Positions 21,420 to 32,182 of a stretch of DNA of 64,000 nucleotides are shown here, piece by piece. The position numbers and the translations under genes were made by a program. The notes beneath the pieces are model-generated. The model was given only the letters and a program-made list of their open reading frames with translations, searched no databases and was not told the origin of the DNA. Position 1 is the first letter of the stretch. Each line of letters starts with the position of its first letter. Source of the DNA: Linnemannia schmuckeri (lineage: Eukaryota > Mortierellomycota > Mortierellomycetes > Mortierellales > Mortierellaceae); assembly GCA_029449235.1 (NCBI GenBank), contig JANATG010000004.1:806001-870000 (forward strand), in the 5' to 3' direction.

Positions 21420-23764
21420 TGGTTGTTTTAAGAATGGCGCAGAGTGAGCAAGTCGAGCGAAGGTGTTGTGCAAGTGTTAAGTGCGGCGAAAAGGCAGTGG
21501 AGAGGAAGAGAAGAGGGAGAAGAGGATAAGAAAAGAGAAAGAAAAAGAAAAAGGGGAGAGGAGAAGACAAATTTGAGAAAAGGAAGATCGGGGTTGATAT
21601 TTTTCCCTTTTGAGTTCATGTCCTGACATGGTTGGTGTTTTTGTGTTTCGCTTACCGTCTCTCGCCGGGAAAGTAAGAAGGCAAAGGGAGGCAATGAAGA
21701 GGAAGAGAAGGGGACAAACAAGCATGGTTAAATACTTTAGCATAGCCCAAAGAGAAAGCCCAGACCTACACCAAACCGCGTTGACCCCTCTTTTCTATGC
21801 AACGATATTTATTTTGCAACGACCCTCTTGTATACTGCATTTCTTGTTTCCCATTCCAAGAAAAAAAAAGAGTCGACTCTCTGAGTGCTTGCTTATCCTT
21901 GAAATCTTTTTGTTCTTTTCTTTCACAGCTTTGTTAGTTCTGCTTGACTGCCTTCCCCTTGTGTCTTTGGTGATATCCATCCTTTAGATGTGGCATCACT
22001 TTGATGATCTGACATAGTTTGATCATCGATCAAGTCATCCCTTTTTCACCTATTGCACTGCCACTTTGCACCTTGTTCTTTAAAATTGAGCCCAAATGGT
22101 ACGGCGGAAATTGATATCAAGAGTTGAATTCTCCATGGGACCATTGTGCAGATAGCAGCTCGGGACGTGACTCGTCATTTGGTTGCGGTTGGTGTTCCGA
22201 AGTTGAGTCTGCTGGAGAGCCGTCTTCCTTTTTCTTTTTTTTTTTTTTTTTTACCAAGGTAGTGATGGGTCGTCTGTGACGATGCATCAATTTTATCCAG
22301 TTGAAAAGTGGAACTGTCTAAGTGAAGCTCGTACGAGCACATAGTCTACTTCACTAAGTAACTGCTTTGACGCGAGCTCAAGGGGTCTAGCCGTCTTCCA
22401 CCTCCAACTCTTTGATGACCATATTGCCTCTCCTCTCCATAATATCTATGCGCCTCAGGCTCAGAAGAGACTCGATGACTGCTTGATCAGCCACTCGTGT
22501 GTCGCGCTGCTCGCCTGGGCACCGCCCTCCGTCGTGTTCTGTGTTGAGAGCCGTCTTCTTTTTTCCACGACTCTCATTTTTTTTTTATGTTTCCCTGCAC
22601 GTGACTTACGGGCAATTCTTTCTCGTGTTTGGATCAAAGAGCGTGTTTTCGTCAGTTGCCAAGTAGCCCATTGTGGTGGCTGGGTTTGGCGCTGACTGTG
22701 CTGCTGCATTCCTTGCAAGACACTAAACAGTGCCCATATTCAGAAGAGAACACTTATACGGCAAGACGCCATCGCTGAGTCATGTATCGTGCCGTGTGTG
22801 CGTAGGTTGGAACGAGGAAGAGTGGGTGTGTGGTAGACGGACGGATGAAATAAGTGCAAAAAAGGGCGACAAATGTGGAAGGATGAAGTGCGGGTAACGG
22901 AGAGGAAGTAAAAAAGAAAATTGACTGAGAGAGCAGAAGGAGAGGACACAAAGGCAGTGGGTGTGGAGGGAAAGAAGAAGAGACATGCGCGAAGGGTGGC
23001 CATGGGACACTTTTTCCTCTTTAAGATGGTCTCCACTGAAACAATGTCGGATGGTATGTTCACAGGACTCGCAGAAAAACAAAAACAAGTTTCGTCCACA
23101 CTGATACTTGAAAGTACTTTACACAAACACAAGGCCTTAATATTTACGGTCGAGGTCAAGACCGTTCCAAAGGACTCAACAAGGTTTGTACCATGAAGCC
23201 TAGGTACATTGTGCTCGTTCAAAATAGTCGCATAAAGGAGTGGCACCTTTTATTGTGAGGAAGGAGGAATTACTAATTTCCCTTCTTTGATCTCCCTCTC
23301 TCTTGTTTTCTTCATCGAATAAATCAAGGACACAATTCTCTTGCACATTTTTCACTTTATTTTATTTTATTTTTTTTTTTTTTTTTTTTTTTATTTCAGT
23401 TTGTGCTCTTAAAGAGCGAATTTTTTTTTATTTTTTTCGAGTGATACAAACCCAAAGGGATCTGTACAGTGCGGATTCACTTCGGTGGCATTGTAGAACA
23501 AGCTCAATCGAACTTGAAGTGGAAAAGCCCCTAATATAATGAATAAAAGCACCATTATGATATATGAACGATCCTTCTTTTTTTTTTCCCCTTCCCTTTT
23601 TCTGCTACTATGGGCTTGGCGGATCTCAAAGGGACTCGGGTTTACCGCCAGATGGCTCGCTCAGGTATGTATACACTCACTTTATTTGATAGTACAAAAG
23701 GAATTTGTCTAGATCAAGCGAAACACAACCGAAAATAACGATGCTCTCTTGAAATACAGATCAT
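21420..23764. other. K5 upstream region with unexplained sequence
   Basis: The CT-rich (coding-strand) K5 leader is at about 21490-21570. A CTGCACGTGAC site is at 22595-22605, and T-runs lie near 22231-22252 and 23365-23391. Between about 22120 and 22720 there are short stretches that look partly coding on the minus strand, with a repeated GAAGACGGCTCTC-like segment. I could not assign them to any family, and they may be a degraded element. Confidence 0.45.
22595..22605 (+). promoter_or_regulatory. CTGCACGTGAC E-box-like site (K5 side)
   Basis: CACGTG is the core bound by bHLH factors of the Cbf1/Pho4/USF type. The full 11-mer also occurs at 31690, 35773 and 39729. This copy is about 1.2 kb upstream of K5. 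Confidence 0.3.
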
Positions 23765-24240
23765 CTACACCAAAAAGCCAAACAGGATGAGGTGTGAGGT
23801 TTCCAGTCCACAGGGATTGCAGCGGCGTTCGATGGCCATGATGGCAAGGATGCCACAGGAGAAGGAGTCAGACTACTGTTGGACCGGGAATGACTGGTTA
23901 TTCAGCAGGGCTTTGTCCCAGGTCTGGTGATCTGCACGGTCGTCGGCCGTACTGATCCATTCGACGATTGCTTTTATAAACTCCATGAGAGCCCCTCTGT
24001 TCAAGGAGTCTCCAAAAGCAATGGTATGGGCACATAGGTCAAAGAAGACCACACCCCAATGGTCATGCATATGGATAATGAAGATCATTCTGGTGGGCGT
24101 GCGCTTTGCAGTGAGCGCCTTCCCATAATTCCAGTCCTGGCCATTCAGAGGCGGCATGAAAAGAACTTTGTTGTCTTGTCCGTAGTGTACACTACTTGTC
24201 CCTAACAGCGAGCCAGCGTCAACAAAATAAAGCTGATCGC
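23765..24240 (-). pseudogene. Ulp1-type (C48) cysteine protease remnant, probably from a transposon
   Basis: The minus-strand frame holds a His-Trp catalytic context (MHDHWGVVFFDL) followed by an IAFGDSLN segment, the usual His-Trp, Asp and Asp-Ser-Leu arrangement of Ulp1/SENP proteases. A TAG at 23873-23875 interrupts it. Immediately after, in the same frame, comes SDSFSCGILAIMA, the catalytic Gln/Cys region (Q-x-D-S-x-S-C-G). The frame is stopped just upstream at about 24240 and ends at 23765, so only the catalytic core remains. Such domains are common as cargo in eukaryotic DNA transposons. No linked transposase is visible. A host SUMO protease is unlikely, given the short length and the stop codon. 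Confidence 0.72.
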
Positions 24241-25702
24241 ATCATCATATCAAGAGTGAGGCTTTATTGTACCTCACTCTCGGGTCGACTCTAGGGTTCG
24301 CTTTCACTATTGATTAACAGTTGCAAAAAGAGAATCAATGATGGAGACAAGGTTACAAGAGAGTTTAATAAAATAATTCATGGTTGGTTGAGTGGCGATG
24401 AGGTGTGGGCTGAGGTGTGGGCTGAGGTGTGGGCTGAGGCGGGTAATGAAGGGGAATGGTGGAAGGGTGTCCTTACCTGGAGACAAAGTTGCGAAGAGGA
24501 GGAACTTTGTTTCCAAGGTATGAAGAAGATTTAATACTGCTTGCTTGCTTATTTACTACTTCTGCGACGTAGACGCTAGTGCTACATCATTTTCTTTTCT
24601 GCCATATCCTCCTTGGTGGGCTTGTGTACACTGAGATTACCCTTGTTCAGAACAATCAGTCAGTTGGCTGGTGGAACAAGTCGAGTAGACTGCCTCCTTG
24701 CGGACAGAAATCCTAATGTATGCTGGCTGGAATTGTTTATTTTTTATTCTTTTTTAGTATTTAAAACACTTTAACTCAGCATTTTAGCATAACCCCCATG
24801 TCCACCCTAACTCGCCCTTGACCTACTTTCCCTCTATCTTCGATCATCAATACAGTGTAAACCCGTTTGCGCCTATTTAGAAAATTTTGCGTTGGCTACT
24901 ACTGCTCGGATCGTCCCACAACCACAACTGTTCCGCCTTGGCCGCTCAACTCTGCCCTATATTAGCTTGTCTTTCTTTTTCTGCAGCAACCCTTGATCCG
25001 ACCTTAATTATGTCCTTGTCCTTGCCCTTGGCTTCGTCCAAATGAAGACGGTTGCGAGCACTGTCCTTGAGCAACCCCTTGTCAGTCGCGTTGAGCCTGG
25101 GGGCAGATAGGTTACTTGTAGAATCGAACCCTTACTAACCATTCGACATTCTCGTGGATCCTTGATCTAGAGCCTTGCTACCGCTAATGACCCCATAGCG
25201 CTCCATCGCGTCTTTGTGAGAAGCATGCATGTTCTGAGGCGTACAAGAGAGACTCGTATTTCCTATTTTATCCTTCAGCTCTATGATGACTTCCTGAGGG
25301 ATCCCGTGAATGTTGAAGCAAGCCTTGATCAGCTAGTTGAGAAGGAGTTGGGTTGGTACTATTTGTGTAATTATCGGACGTAGTTCAGAAGTGACGATCG
25401 CCCGGTCAACAATGGTATAGTATGTCAGGTTCTAGGCGGGCTGGACAGGGGTCTCCGTGCTCTTGTAGTTATCTGCCACGAAGTTGTTGTCTGGGTCGGA
25501 CTGGCGGCATTGTTTCTGTTGATATCGCTGTTTGCTTTTCCTCAGCGTCGTCGCATAGCCGTTGTTGTGATTGTTGTTATTGAGCCTGAGCCTGAGTCTG
25601 AGGAGGGAGGCTGGCCTTGTTGAAGAGCTGCTAACTTGAATCCTCTGTTGGTATTGCTGTGGAGGCCGTGTGTTGTTCCCGGAAAAGAAGGCAGACTGGG
25701 CA
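24241..25702. other. Gap between Ulp1 remnant and LINE
   Basis: A 9-bp stem hairpin (AGAGTGAGG with CCTCACTCT) lies at about 24249-24281, and a short GGTGTGGGCTGA direct repeat at 24398-24440. From about 25140 to 25702 the minus strand has a reading frame with only two internal TAG codons. It continues in frame across the LINE insertion site into 31253-31318 (see findings). The product is not recognised. Confidence 0.5.
24398..24440. repeat. Short tandem repeat, 12-bp unit
   Basis: About 3.5 copies of GAGGTGTGGGCT in direct orientation. Confidence 0.8.
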
Positions 25703-25715
25703 GAGTCTGCAGAGG
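25703..25715. repeat. LINE target-site duplication, left copy
   Basis: GAGTCTGCAGAGG directly abuts the LINE poly-T (poly-A on the minus strand). The same 13 bases occur at 31240-31252. Confidence 0.85.
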
Positions 25716-25756
25716 TTTTTTTTTTTTTTTTTTTTTAAAGATTTTTAGTCTTTTTA

Positions 25757-28700
25757 TTAGTGGCTTGTGTCCGTAGACTTAATATGATTATTTTGTGCAA
25801 TAGTTTTGTGTATTTCTTTTGTGATGTTTTTGGAGATATCGTCCCAAGACTGGGTCTGATCATGCAAAAAGAGGGTGATGTTGGCTGTGTGGACCCCAAT
25901 CAGGCAACATGCTAAGAGTTGAGGAGCGGAGATGTTGTACTCGGGTTTGATGGAGAACTCAGGAGGCGTGAAAGAGAGGAGCGAGTGTAAATCCTCGTCC
26001 GACCAGAGGGGCTTGTCGGTATATTCCTTCAGCGTAGACTGCCATGCTAGATATTTGGCAGAGCACTGAAAGACGTAGTGATTCTTGTCTGCTCTCTGCT
26101 CTCTACATCCCCGCATTTCGCACTTTGGGTCTTGATTCCAGCGGTGAGCACGGAGTGTGCCACATGGAAGAATGTCTCGCTTGTATCGCCACCATATTGT
26201 GCGGGCTCTGTGAGGAATCTTTGCACGCCAGAACTTGCGCCATTGGGATGCAGATCCTTCCTCAGAGCGGGACGTTGATACAGTGGGGGACGGGTCTGTC
26301 CCTGGTAGCGGGGAGGAGGATAGGAAGTGCCGTAGTTGTTTGGTGGTAGCAGCGCCAAAAGTCACAATGCTCTTGCCGGCTCCATAGAGTACTATGGATA
26401 GTACTCGTTGTTGGATCCGGTCGCCTACCAGTCCCGCCGGCGGGTCCTGTATCACAGTAAGATAGGCCTGCGACATACTCCTGATTTTTGATTGGACGAG
26501 TTGGGAGACCAGACTTTCCCGTTCCTGCTTCAGTTTGCTTGTCAGCTCAGGCTTATTAGTCACTCGGTACTTGTTGCTCTTGTCCATGGTCAACAAGAAC
26601 AAATCACTGATTCGAGTTTTAAGTGGGGGTACGGTGTTATCAGCGGACGGAAACCACCATTCGACTGGGGAAGCCGCAAAGGTGGATGAATCTGGGGGAC
26701 TGGCTTTGGTAATAGATGCCTTGAGGGAGGGCAGTTTGGTGGCTGCAACCACCATACGCTGGAGACTGGGGAATCCGGCTAGCATAGAGCGGTATGGGAT
26801 ATCTTCCGGTGCAACAACAAAGGCGAGGCGATGCGTCGAATTAGTCCGCCATTGAATGATATCCAGAGCAATATCCTTTCCCCAGGACGCCGTGGAGGAA
26901 ACCGCATTACGGAGATGTTTGAGCTGGAAGACCTGGAACTGGGTGGCAGGGTCAATTACACCTAGTCCGCCCTTGTGACGTGGAGAGGTGATAGTACTCC
27001 ATGCCGCTGCTGGCTTGAAGTTGCAGACAAACGCAGTGACAATCTGTCGAACTCTGGATAGGAACTGAGTGGGAAAAGGAACCACCCACGCGAGGTGCCA
27101 AAGGCGTGATAGAATGAGGGCGTTGACAATGGTGGCCCTGCCCAGGACTGATAGGGTGCGAGAAGAGTGTATGTCGAGACCTGCTTTGATTTTGGCGTAG
27201 ATCTTGTCCCAGAATGTCTTCTCCTGATCCTTGCCAAAGAAGATCGGGAAACCCAAGTAGGTCAGCGCATCCTGGGAGGTGGAGTCATGCCATTGGATAT
27301 CAAGGGCCATTAGATGACCCTTGAGTTGCGGGTCGGCCGAGCGAGACATAGGGAATGCAATGGTTTTGTTAAGGTTGACTTTGGCATTCGAGGCCCGACC
27401 GTAGAGGGTAAGCGCGTCATCGAGGGCCTCCCATTCCGCCACCGAGGAGACTAGTGCCAGTAAATCGTCGGCATAAGCCCCGTGCTTCACCGATTGCTGT
27501 CGTGCTGGGATCGTGATTCCCTGGACCTCTGGAGATGACTGGATGTATGCCAGAAGCGGCTCAAAGGCGAGGTTGAAAAGAAGTGGTGACAGGGGGTCTC
27601 CTTGTCGAAGACCTCTAGATTGTGTGAAGGGGTCTGAAAGAAAGCCGTTAATGTTGAGGGAGATCCTAGTGGAAAAGAAAAGCATTGTGATGCTTCTGAC
27701 GATTGGGTGAGGGAACCCAAACTTCTTCAGCACCGCCTCCAGATAAGTCGGATGAACTCTGTCGTATGCTTTCTCCTGATCCAAAAGGATTCCGACATGT
27801 TTCAGCTTCCTTGCCCTGCAATAATCCCGTAATTTGTTGAGCACCAGTCCATTGTCTGCAATGTGCCGTCCAGCCGTGAATCCCGTCTGGTACGGACCCG
27901 TCAAAGTCCTCATGTATGGTTGAATCCGGAGAGTGAGAATCTTGGTGAATATCTTAGCGTCCGAGTTGATAAGGGATAGGGGGCGCCAGTTCGAGAGACG
28001 AGACGCGTCTCCCTTTTTGTAGAGTAGGATCATAACAGTTTCCTGCCAGGAAAGAGGAAAGGTCGAATCCAGTAGTGCCTCATTCAATACCGCAAGGAGA
28101 AGTATGCGAATCCAGGGGATGTTGATGATATGTCGGTATAGCTCGAAAGGAAGTCCATCTCGACCTGGTGCCTTGGAGTGAGGGGCCATGCCTATCGCCT
28201 CCTCTAGCTCCTGGTCGCTGATCCTCAAAGTAAGTCCAACTTTGTCGATGTCTGTGAGTGTAGCTGTTGGAGGGAGGGAGTCTAGAAGTAGCTGAGTGGC
28301 GTGTTCATCTGACTGGTCGGGGATATAGAGATGAGAATAAAAATCAGATGCCACTTGTAGTCGTTCTTCCGCCGTCGTAGTAAGGTCGTTTGTTGTGGGA
28401 TTGTGAAGGGCTGGGACGAGTCTCTTTTTGAATCGCTGGGCAATAGCTCTGAAAAAGTATCTTGTACTGGCCTCGCCTTTCTCTCGCCAGGTGGTGCCCG
28501 CTCGTAATGCATACGTATCTAGTTCCTCCATTGTCTGATGCTGAAGAAAGATTTCCAGCGCCTCGAGTTCCTGCGCCAGGGTAGCCTTTGTCGCTCCAGA
28601 GGCACGGGCAAAGTCAGCTAGGAGAGTTTGGCGTGTGTTGTTGAGTTCCTGAATGGCGGACTGTCGATCCCTTCGTTTGGAGATAGAGGTTTTGATGCAG

Positions 28701-29572
28701 AAACGTTTGATGTTGTCCTTAATCCTGTCCCAATGTTGTTGGTGGTTCTCGAGAGGGAGGGGATCAGCAAGGGTCGAAAGAAAACCATCCAGTTCATCCC
28801 GGAAGTTGGCGCTGTCGAGCAATCGCGCATTCATACGCCATAGTCCCCGGCCCATCTGTGGTACAGTGCTAGGAGTCAGGGTCAGTACCAGCATATCATG
28901 GTCTGAAAAAGGAGAAGAACAAAGTTGCTCTGGTTTGGAGACCTGTGAGAGGAGAGAAAAGGAAGAAAAGATATAGTCGATGGTGGTTCGGGTTTTATTC
29001 CCGGTGTGGGTAAAGGTGGTATTGGGAATAGTATGGGGGGGCGTGATGCAGTCTACTAGATGAGAATTAACCCAGTCTTGGAACTCTGGGTGTGGTCTGG
29101 AGTGATGGTGCTGGTAATTGAGATCACCAAGAAGGAAAGCGTGTCGAGGAGGGGAGAGGAAGAAAGGAAGTGAAAGGCAGTCGAGGAAAAACTGTTTTCT
29201 GTCAGTAGGGTTAGCGTCCGCATACATGACACAAAAGGTGGCTTCAAAAGATAGGGAGGATGACTTAATGCTGGCAGTTATGACTCTACCATCAAGGGAG
29301 GTGGAGGAAGAAGTGATAGAGAAGGAGGGATCACGAATGAGGAGTGCACAGTGCCTTGTCCACACTGCATCATTGCAATTGAAAATTTGGTTAAGTATTT
29401 GTTGCTGGTGGGTGTTCGGTCCTGGGGAGTCAAATCCCAGTTCTTGCAGGGCCAGAATGCTGTTGTCAGTTTGTCGAAGCCAGGTGTAAAAGTTTGACTG
29501 GTTGTTGGGGCCAATAGTCCTTTGGAGGTGCTGCTTGCGCATGCCTCGCACATTCAGTGTCGCTATCCGCAT
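25757..29572 (-). CDS. LINE ORF2: endonuclease-reverse transcriptase
   Basis: An uninterrupted 1271-residue frame. Residues 1-235 form an exonuclease-endonuclease-phosphatase domain: TLNVRG at the start, ALQELG near 41, GDLN near 150 and SDHD near 228. The reverse transcriptase follows, with RPLSLINSDAKI, LLDQEKAYDRV, RQGDPLSPLLFNL and the catalytic AYADD near residue 699. A C-terminal zinc-binding region (C-x4-C, then H and C near residues 1150-1170) resembles the zf-RVT segment of L1-type elements. The protein would nick the target and copy element RNA by target-primed reverse transcription. The stop codon TAA overlaps an AATAAA, and the A tail begins about 20 bp later. All key catalytic residues are present, so activity is possible. 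Confidence 0.93.
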   Translation of the reverse strand: MRIATLNVRGMRKQHLQRTIGPNNQSNFYTWLRQTDNSILALQELGFDSPGPNTHQQQILNQIFNCNDAVWTRHCALLIRDPSFSITSSSTSLDGRVITASIKSSSLSFEATFCVMYADANPTDRKQFFLDCLSLPFFLSPPRHAFLLGDLNYQHHHSRPHPEFQDWVNSHLVDCITPPHTIPNTTFTHTGNKTRTTIDYIFSSFSLLSQVSKPEQLCSSPFSDHDMLVLTLTPSTVPQMGRGLWRMNARLLDSANFRDELDGFLSTLADPLPLENHQQHWDRIKDNIKRFCIKTSISKRRDRQSAIQELNNTRQTLLADFARASGATKATLAQELEALEIFLQHQTMEELDTYALRAGTTWREKGEASTRYFFRAIAQRFKKRLVPALHNPTTNDLTTTAEERLQVASDFYSHLYIPDQSDEHATQLLLDSLPPTATLTDIDKVGLTLRISDQELEEAIGMAPHSKAPGRDGLPFELYRHIINIPWIRILLLAVLNEALLDSTFPLSWQETVMILLYKKGDASRLSNWRPLSLINSDAKIFTKILTLRIQPYMRTLTGPYQTGFTAGRHIADNGLVLNKLRDYCRARKLKHVGILLDQEKAYDRVHPTYLEAVLKKFGFPHPIVRSITMLFFSTRISLNINGFLSDPFTQSRGLRQGDPLSPLLFNLAFEPLLAYIQSSPEVQGITIPARQQSVKHGAYADDLLALVSSVAEWEALDDALTLYGRASNAKVNLNKTIAFPMSRSADPQLKGHLMALDIQWHDSTSQDALTYLGFPIFFGKDQEKTFWDKIYAKIKAGLDIHSSRTLSVLGRATIVNALILSRLWHLAWVVPFPTQFLSRVRQIVTAFVCNFKPAAAWSTITSPRHKGGLGVIDPATQFQVFQLKHLRNAVSSTASWGKDIALDIIQWRTNSTHRLAFVVAPEDIPYRSMLAGFPSLQRMVVAATKLPSLKASITKASPPDSSTFAASPVEWWFPSADNTVPPLKTRISDLFLLTMDKSNKYRVTNKPELTSKLKQERESLVSQLVQSKIRSMSQAYLTVIQDPPAGLVGDRIQQRVLSIVLYGAGKSIVTFGAATTKQLRHFLSSSPLPGTDPSPTVSTSRSEEGSASQWRKFWRAKIPHRARTIWWRYKRDILPCGTLRAHRWNQDPKCEMRGCREQRADKNHYVFQCSAKYLAWQSTLKEYTDKPLWSDEDLHSLLSFTPPEFSIKPEYNISAPQLLACCLIGVHTANITLFLHDQTQSWDDISKNITKEIHKTIAQNNHIKSTDTSH

Positions 29573-31193
29573 TAATGTTGAGTACGGGGGGAGCGACGCT
29601 TGTCAGTATTCTTGGGTGAGGTTCCCAATGCTTGAGATACCACCTTCTTCATCGAAGTGAGCAAGCCATTTTGGGAGGAGTAAGGTGAAACGTCATAGAC
29701 TTGGGAAAGGGTAGGAGGAGATGTGTAAACGGATGAGTGGTCGTCGGGATACTCGCTGTTAGGATTTTTTCTAGAATGAACGGAATGGGCTCTTCTACCC
29801 TTCAGCGATTTAGTTGATCGAGTCGATCTTATAGAAAAGGCCGAACGAGCCGAACGGACTGACTGCGCCGAAGAGGTGGACATTTCGTCAACCTGTCGTT
29901 TATTGGGCATATTTGGTGTCTGTGCACTGGCGACGTCGACATCGAGAGCGGCAATCGCAGCAGCCTGTGAGGCTGTGACAGGTGGCAACTCCTCATTCGT
30001 GGAAGAGGGAGGCGAGGGGGTTGAATGGGATGGGGCAGTTGGAGTTGGTGTGAATTTTAAGTTTGTGATCTCAGGGGTAAAGTTAAAAGATGGTGTGGGG
30101 ACCTGGTCAACGTCCATACCAGAGGGAGTGTTTGGGACAGGGGATGAAGGAATAGTCTCCGGGACAACTTCAGAGTCCTCAGATGACAGGGAAGTTGCCT
30201 CGGGAGCAGTACTCTGAGGAGAAGAAGATGAAGGAGGAAGGGGAACAGAAGTGTTGGAAGAGGAAGAAGATTTGTCAGCCGAAAGGTCTCTCACAGGCTC
30301 CTTACCTTTGCTGGCCTTGTTATCTCTTTCAGAGAACCTACTACATTGATATGTGATGTGGCCTGCTGCCTTGCACTTGTAGCAGATCAAAGATAGTCTG
30401 CTGGGGCAGCGGTTGAGGATGTGACCGTCCTGTCTGCAATAGTTACAGAAGGGGGAACTGCCCGCCCATTGAATCCTGACCGGTGCCTTCTGGTGGTGAG
30501 GGATCATAAGCGTGCGCTCCATCGAGACATCTTCAGGGGTGTAGACGCCCTTAACGTAGACATAAAATAGGTGGGTGGGTGCAAAAATCGCCTTTGAAGA
30601 AGGAAAGGTAGGGATCTCAATCCTGATAACCTTGCCCATCTTCTTCTTGGTCTGGATAAAGTCGATCACTCTTTGATAGAGTAGGCCGCCCGTATCTTGA
30701 GAGGACTGGAACTGATAGTTGGAAAATATGAGTTTGGTGACGATATAGTCCATGTTGGATGAAAGAGGGTGGTGGGGGATGCCTTTGAAGGTGATGGGCT
30801 TTGTGGAGAGGGTGGCGGCATCCAGGCGCTCATGGTAGACCACCTCAATTCGTCGCTGTTTGTCGGGGCAATTGAAGGCGTTGATGCTGATGATGGGCAT
30901 GGTAAGCTTGGAAGCTTCAATAAGCGTCTTGTGGGTTGTGAATACCGTATCTAGAAAGTCCCCAACGGGAGTGGTGCTGGGAGCCATGTACGCAATCGCC
31001 TTCGGGTTGACGGGTTCCACGCGGGCACCCTTGTGTTGGGAGGCAATCTTGGCAAGGTGACCGTCAGTGGGATCGTTGAACACCGAGATGAGTTTAGGAG
31101 AGGTAATGCTGTTGGTGTTGGCAGCCTTAGAGGCATAGGAGGGAGGCGGTGGAGTGGGTGGGTCCCCTCTTGGGGACGGCGCGATTCTGTCAT
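29572..31193 (-). pseudogene. LINE ORF1: gag-like zinc-knuckle protein with early frame disruption
   Basis: A long open frame runs from about 31211 to the TAA at 29572-29574, which overlaps the ORF2 ATG as TAATG. Two CCHC zinc knuckles (C-x2-C-x4-H-x4-C) lie near 30350-30445, at CNYCRQDGHILNRC and CYKCKAAGHITYQC. A Ser/Thr/Pro-rich and then basic C-terminal third follows. The product would bind element RNA. The first element ATG is at 31193 (MTESRRP), but it is in another frame. One base appears to be missing by about 31160, after which the coding frame (SYASKAANTNS) is followed. Either this copy is defective for ORF1 or the frame is entered without that ATG. Confidence 0.75.
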
Positions 31194-31239
31194 GGGAATG
31201 AAGGTTTTCTCAATTGTTGCTAAGCGACTGAAAGAAGAC

Positions 31240-31252
31240 GAGTCTGCAGAGG
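31240..31252. repeat. LINE target-site duplication, right copy
   Basis: GAGTCTGCAGAGG, identical to 25703-25715, at the 5' boundary of the LINE. Confidence 0.85.
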
Positions 31253-32182
31253 AGAATGAGGAGGACGACGGGGACAAGGCGTGATTGTATCCTCGTCCTT
31301 GTTCATGAGGAATTTGTCATCCAACAAGCAGCAGCATCGTTAAGATCCTTGAAACCCTCAAATTCATCCCTTGCATGTTTCTTTTGTGCCTTGTTGTTGT
31401 TGTTGTTGTTGTTGGTAAGGGTGATGAAAATGAAGGAGTAACAGTTCCTGTTAGGTTGGACCAGGTTGTTCTTCTTGTTTGCTATTGTTGATGCCGAATG
31501 CAATGGGGCTTGTAATCGTCCGCGAACACGACCTTTTCGCCGAAGTTGAAGTTGCTAAAGAAAGAAAGAAGGAGCACGAGAATGTCGTCCACCTGATGAG
31601 GAAGAGATGCGGTCGTTGCAATCGTTTGTACTCAGTAGGGAGTGAGCGTGGCAGAGTGGAAACAGTGTGAAAAGAACGATCACAAAATACTGCACGTGAC
31701 ATGGTAACTCATTCCTTCATGTCTTTTGTTGAACTTTGTTCCACGGTCGCCTCTGTTTCCTTCAATTAAACAAAGTGCGGGTTTATCAAATTGACAACAG
31801 TAAGGATCAGTGAAACTTTGAAGAAGCCAGGTAGTCATTTTTTTGCTCAACATGGTCACCCCTGCGAAAGATGGCTACAGAGGAATAATGGATATTGAGG
31901 CAGACAGAAAAAACGCACGGAACAAATGGAGAAATGTATGTCTTTTAAATTATTACAAATAATGAAGGAGAGAAGAAAACATATGCAGAAGAGATTAAAA
32001 ATAAGAACTCGGCCTCGGGCATCTCTTGTAATCCTCCTCTGCCTGCTGAACTCTGTTGAGTGAGAGGAGTGTTGAGATCGACGGAATGCTGCTGCTACTA
32101 AAGAGGGTCGAGAATGGCCTATTGTGGCTCGCTCGATGGCTATGGCTAACGCGGGAAGATGTACTGCCTTGAAGAAAGGAGG
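31253..32182. other. LINE-K6 intergenic region
   Basis: A GTT trinucleotide run lies at about 31393-31417, and a CTGCACGTGAC site at 31690-31700. Near 31253-31318 is the upstream part of the reading frame that the LINE split. The rest is K6 downstream sequence with no recognisable gene. Confidence 0.5.
31690..31700 (+). promoter_or_regulatory. CTGCACGTGAC E-box-like site (LINE side)
   Basis: Identical 11-mer to those at 22595, 35773 and 39729. It lies beyond the 5' end of the LINE and upstream of the interrupted frame. Confidence 0.25.

Larger units (their letters stand above)
25716..31239 (-). mobile_element. LINE (non-LTR retrotransposon), two ORFs, with poly-A tail and TSD
   Basis: The element is bounded by 13-bp direct repeats. 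It ends in a 21-base A tail (T on the plus strand, 25716-25736), and its 5' end is at 31239. ORF1 is a gag-like zinc-knuckle protein. ORF2 carries an APE endonuclease, a reverse transcriptase and a terminal Cys/His zinc-binding region. No RNase H domain is apparent. The ORFs meet at TAATG. The layout suits an L1/Tx1-like or other APE-type fungal LINE; the clade cannot be fixed by eye. The intact ORF2, clean tail and perfect TSD imply recent insertion. Only about 46 bp precede the first ORF1 ATG, so slight 5' truncation is possible. Confidence 0.92.

Noticed and set aside
22120..22720. Partly coding-looking sequence with a repeated GAAGACGGCTCTC segment
   Set aside because: No family was recognised, frames are broken and coding bias could not be measured by eye. 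It is kept only as an unexplained stretch.
10921..23875. Possible reassignment of TAG as a sense codon, since several disrupted frames carry TAG
   Set aside because: Intact genes such as K1 end with TAG at the conserved position, and the disrupted frames also carry frameshifts. Ordinary decay explains them.
24249..24281. Nine-base-stem hairpin as a terminator or RNA gene
   Set aside because: An isolated short inverted repeat in a fungal intergenic region has no specific meaning, and no linked gene ends there.
26044..26855. Several open frames on the plus strand inside the LINE
   Set aside because: They are antisense shadows of the reverse transcriptase ORF2 coding sequence.
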